This document shows positions 63,430-64,000 of a stretch of 64,000 nucleotides of DNA, piece after piece. The position numbers and the translations under genes were made by a program. The notes below the pieces were generated by a model. That model had not been told where the DNA came from, searched no databases, and saw only the letters and a program-made list of their open reading frames with translations. The stretch spans positions 74,501-138,500 of the forward strand of contig NW_004086064.1 in the NCBI RefSeq assembly GCF_000220395.1, in the 5' to 3' direction. Within the stretch, counting starts at the first letter, position 1. Every line of letters begins with the position of its first letter. Source of the stretch: Ichthyophthirius multifiliis (taxonomy: Eukaryota; Ciliophora; Oligohymenophorea; Hymenostomatida).

Positions 63430-64000
63430 ATAGGTATAGTAAAAACTCTACTTTTTTAAATAGTTGATATTATTATTTTTCATTAGTAATATATTAATTT
63501 TGATTTTAATAATATTATTTATTTTAATTATCATTTAAATTATAAGTTTCATCTCTTAAGATATAGTTCTGTATAAATTTTTTTCCTTCTTAATATTTTA
63601 TAGATACAAATTTTATATTTTATTTAGTTATTAATATATTTTATATCTGAAATAAATATCAAATTTTTAAAATAATTGGAATATCACTTTTTTTTTTACC
63701 CATAAAGTACTTTTATTTTGTTAAATATTTATATTTATTTTAATCATATAAATTTTCAATCATATTAATATTTTTTTTTAAATTAGTAATCTGATAATGT
63801 GTCAATGTTAATGCTTTATTGGAAAATCTCTTCTTAATATTATAGTTTTCTTTAAGCACTAAAAAATTATGGGAATTATAAATTTAGTTTCAATTAATAA
63901 TTTTATGAATTCAATATAGTTGTTATACAAATAGTTTAAACTAAAAAGCTAATAATTTAATTATTCATTTCATTATCTTATGAATAAATATATTATAAAA
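63430..64000 (-). CDS. Hypothetical protein, 5' end beyond the window
   Basis: Minus-strand coding signal cut by the window edge. Readable parts are NEMNNQIISFLVQTICITTI and FPQFFSAQRKLQYQEEIFQQ (63820-63980) and KKFIQNYILRDETYNLNDN (about 63510-63590), with an intron in between whose edges I could not fix. The open frame continues to about 63250 through MTIKWDRTANNFF and the GA array, but the true stop may be earlier. Not recognised. Confidence 0.35.

Noticed and set aside
1-64000. Bacterial contamination or organelle DNA
   Set aside because: Spliceosomal introns, nuclear-type genes (kinesin-2, nucleoporin, eIF2B, Ski2) and TAA/TAG = Gln throughout exclude both.

Overview
This window is macronuclear-type DNA of a ciliate that reads TAA and TAG as glutamine and uses TGA as its only stop. 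Long conserved proteins read through dozens of TAA and a few TAG codons and end at TGA. The DNA is extremely AT-rich (roughly 85%), spliceosomal introns are very short (most 37-66 nt, GTA...AG, almost pure A/T; some candidates only 21-31 nt), and several ciliate-typical families are present. Composition, code and intron size fit an oligohymenophorean close to Ichthyophthirius or Pseudocohnilembus; the species is inferred. Standard-code ORF calls are nearly useless here, so the gene models below were built by reading with the ciliate code and splicing by eye.

Layout. 0-12 kb: a 5'-cut BTB/BACK/discoidin-like gene (+), then five minus-strand genes: a double calcyphosin-like EF-hand protein, a CCCH zinc-finger protein, a selenoprotein U homologue with an in-frame TGA at the UxxC position, and eIF2B epsilon. 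12-26 kb: a divergent hypothetical gene (+) converging, 7 bp apart, on a protein with two cyclic-nucleotide-binding domains whose 3' end carries a 286/292-bp tandem duplication; a gene-poor stretch; a kinesin-2 motor; two low-complexity hypotheticals. 26-38 kb: a gene-poor stretch, uL11, four small or medium hypotheticals (one VMA21-like), a Nup98-autopeptidase-type nucleoporin, and uL1 with a 5-nt first exon. 38-45 kb: a gene-poor stretch with two unexplained GC-richer islands, a CCT-motif protein and a MORN-repeat protein with an MGxxC N-terminus. 45-53 kb: the Ski2-type RNA helicase, V-ATPase subunit E and a one-TM protein. 53-64 kb (all minus): a CaMKK-like kinase, an MGCG N-terminal protein, a secreted serine carboxypeptidase, a large helical protein that may be Nup107-like, and a gene cut by the window end.

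The genes are mostly unrelated housekeeping and ciliary/signalling functions, each apparently with its own promoter; I see no operon or gene cluster, no mobile element, no CRISPR and no convincing tRNA or rRNA. The most notable items are the TGA-Sec gene in a TGA-only-stop code, the frame-changing tandem duplication in the cNMP-binding gene, the 5-nt first exon of uL1, the Nup98-type domain that stops where autocleavage would occur, and a plant-like CCT motif in a ciliate.
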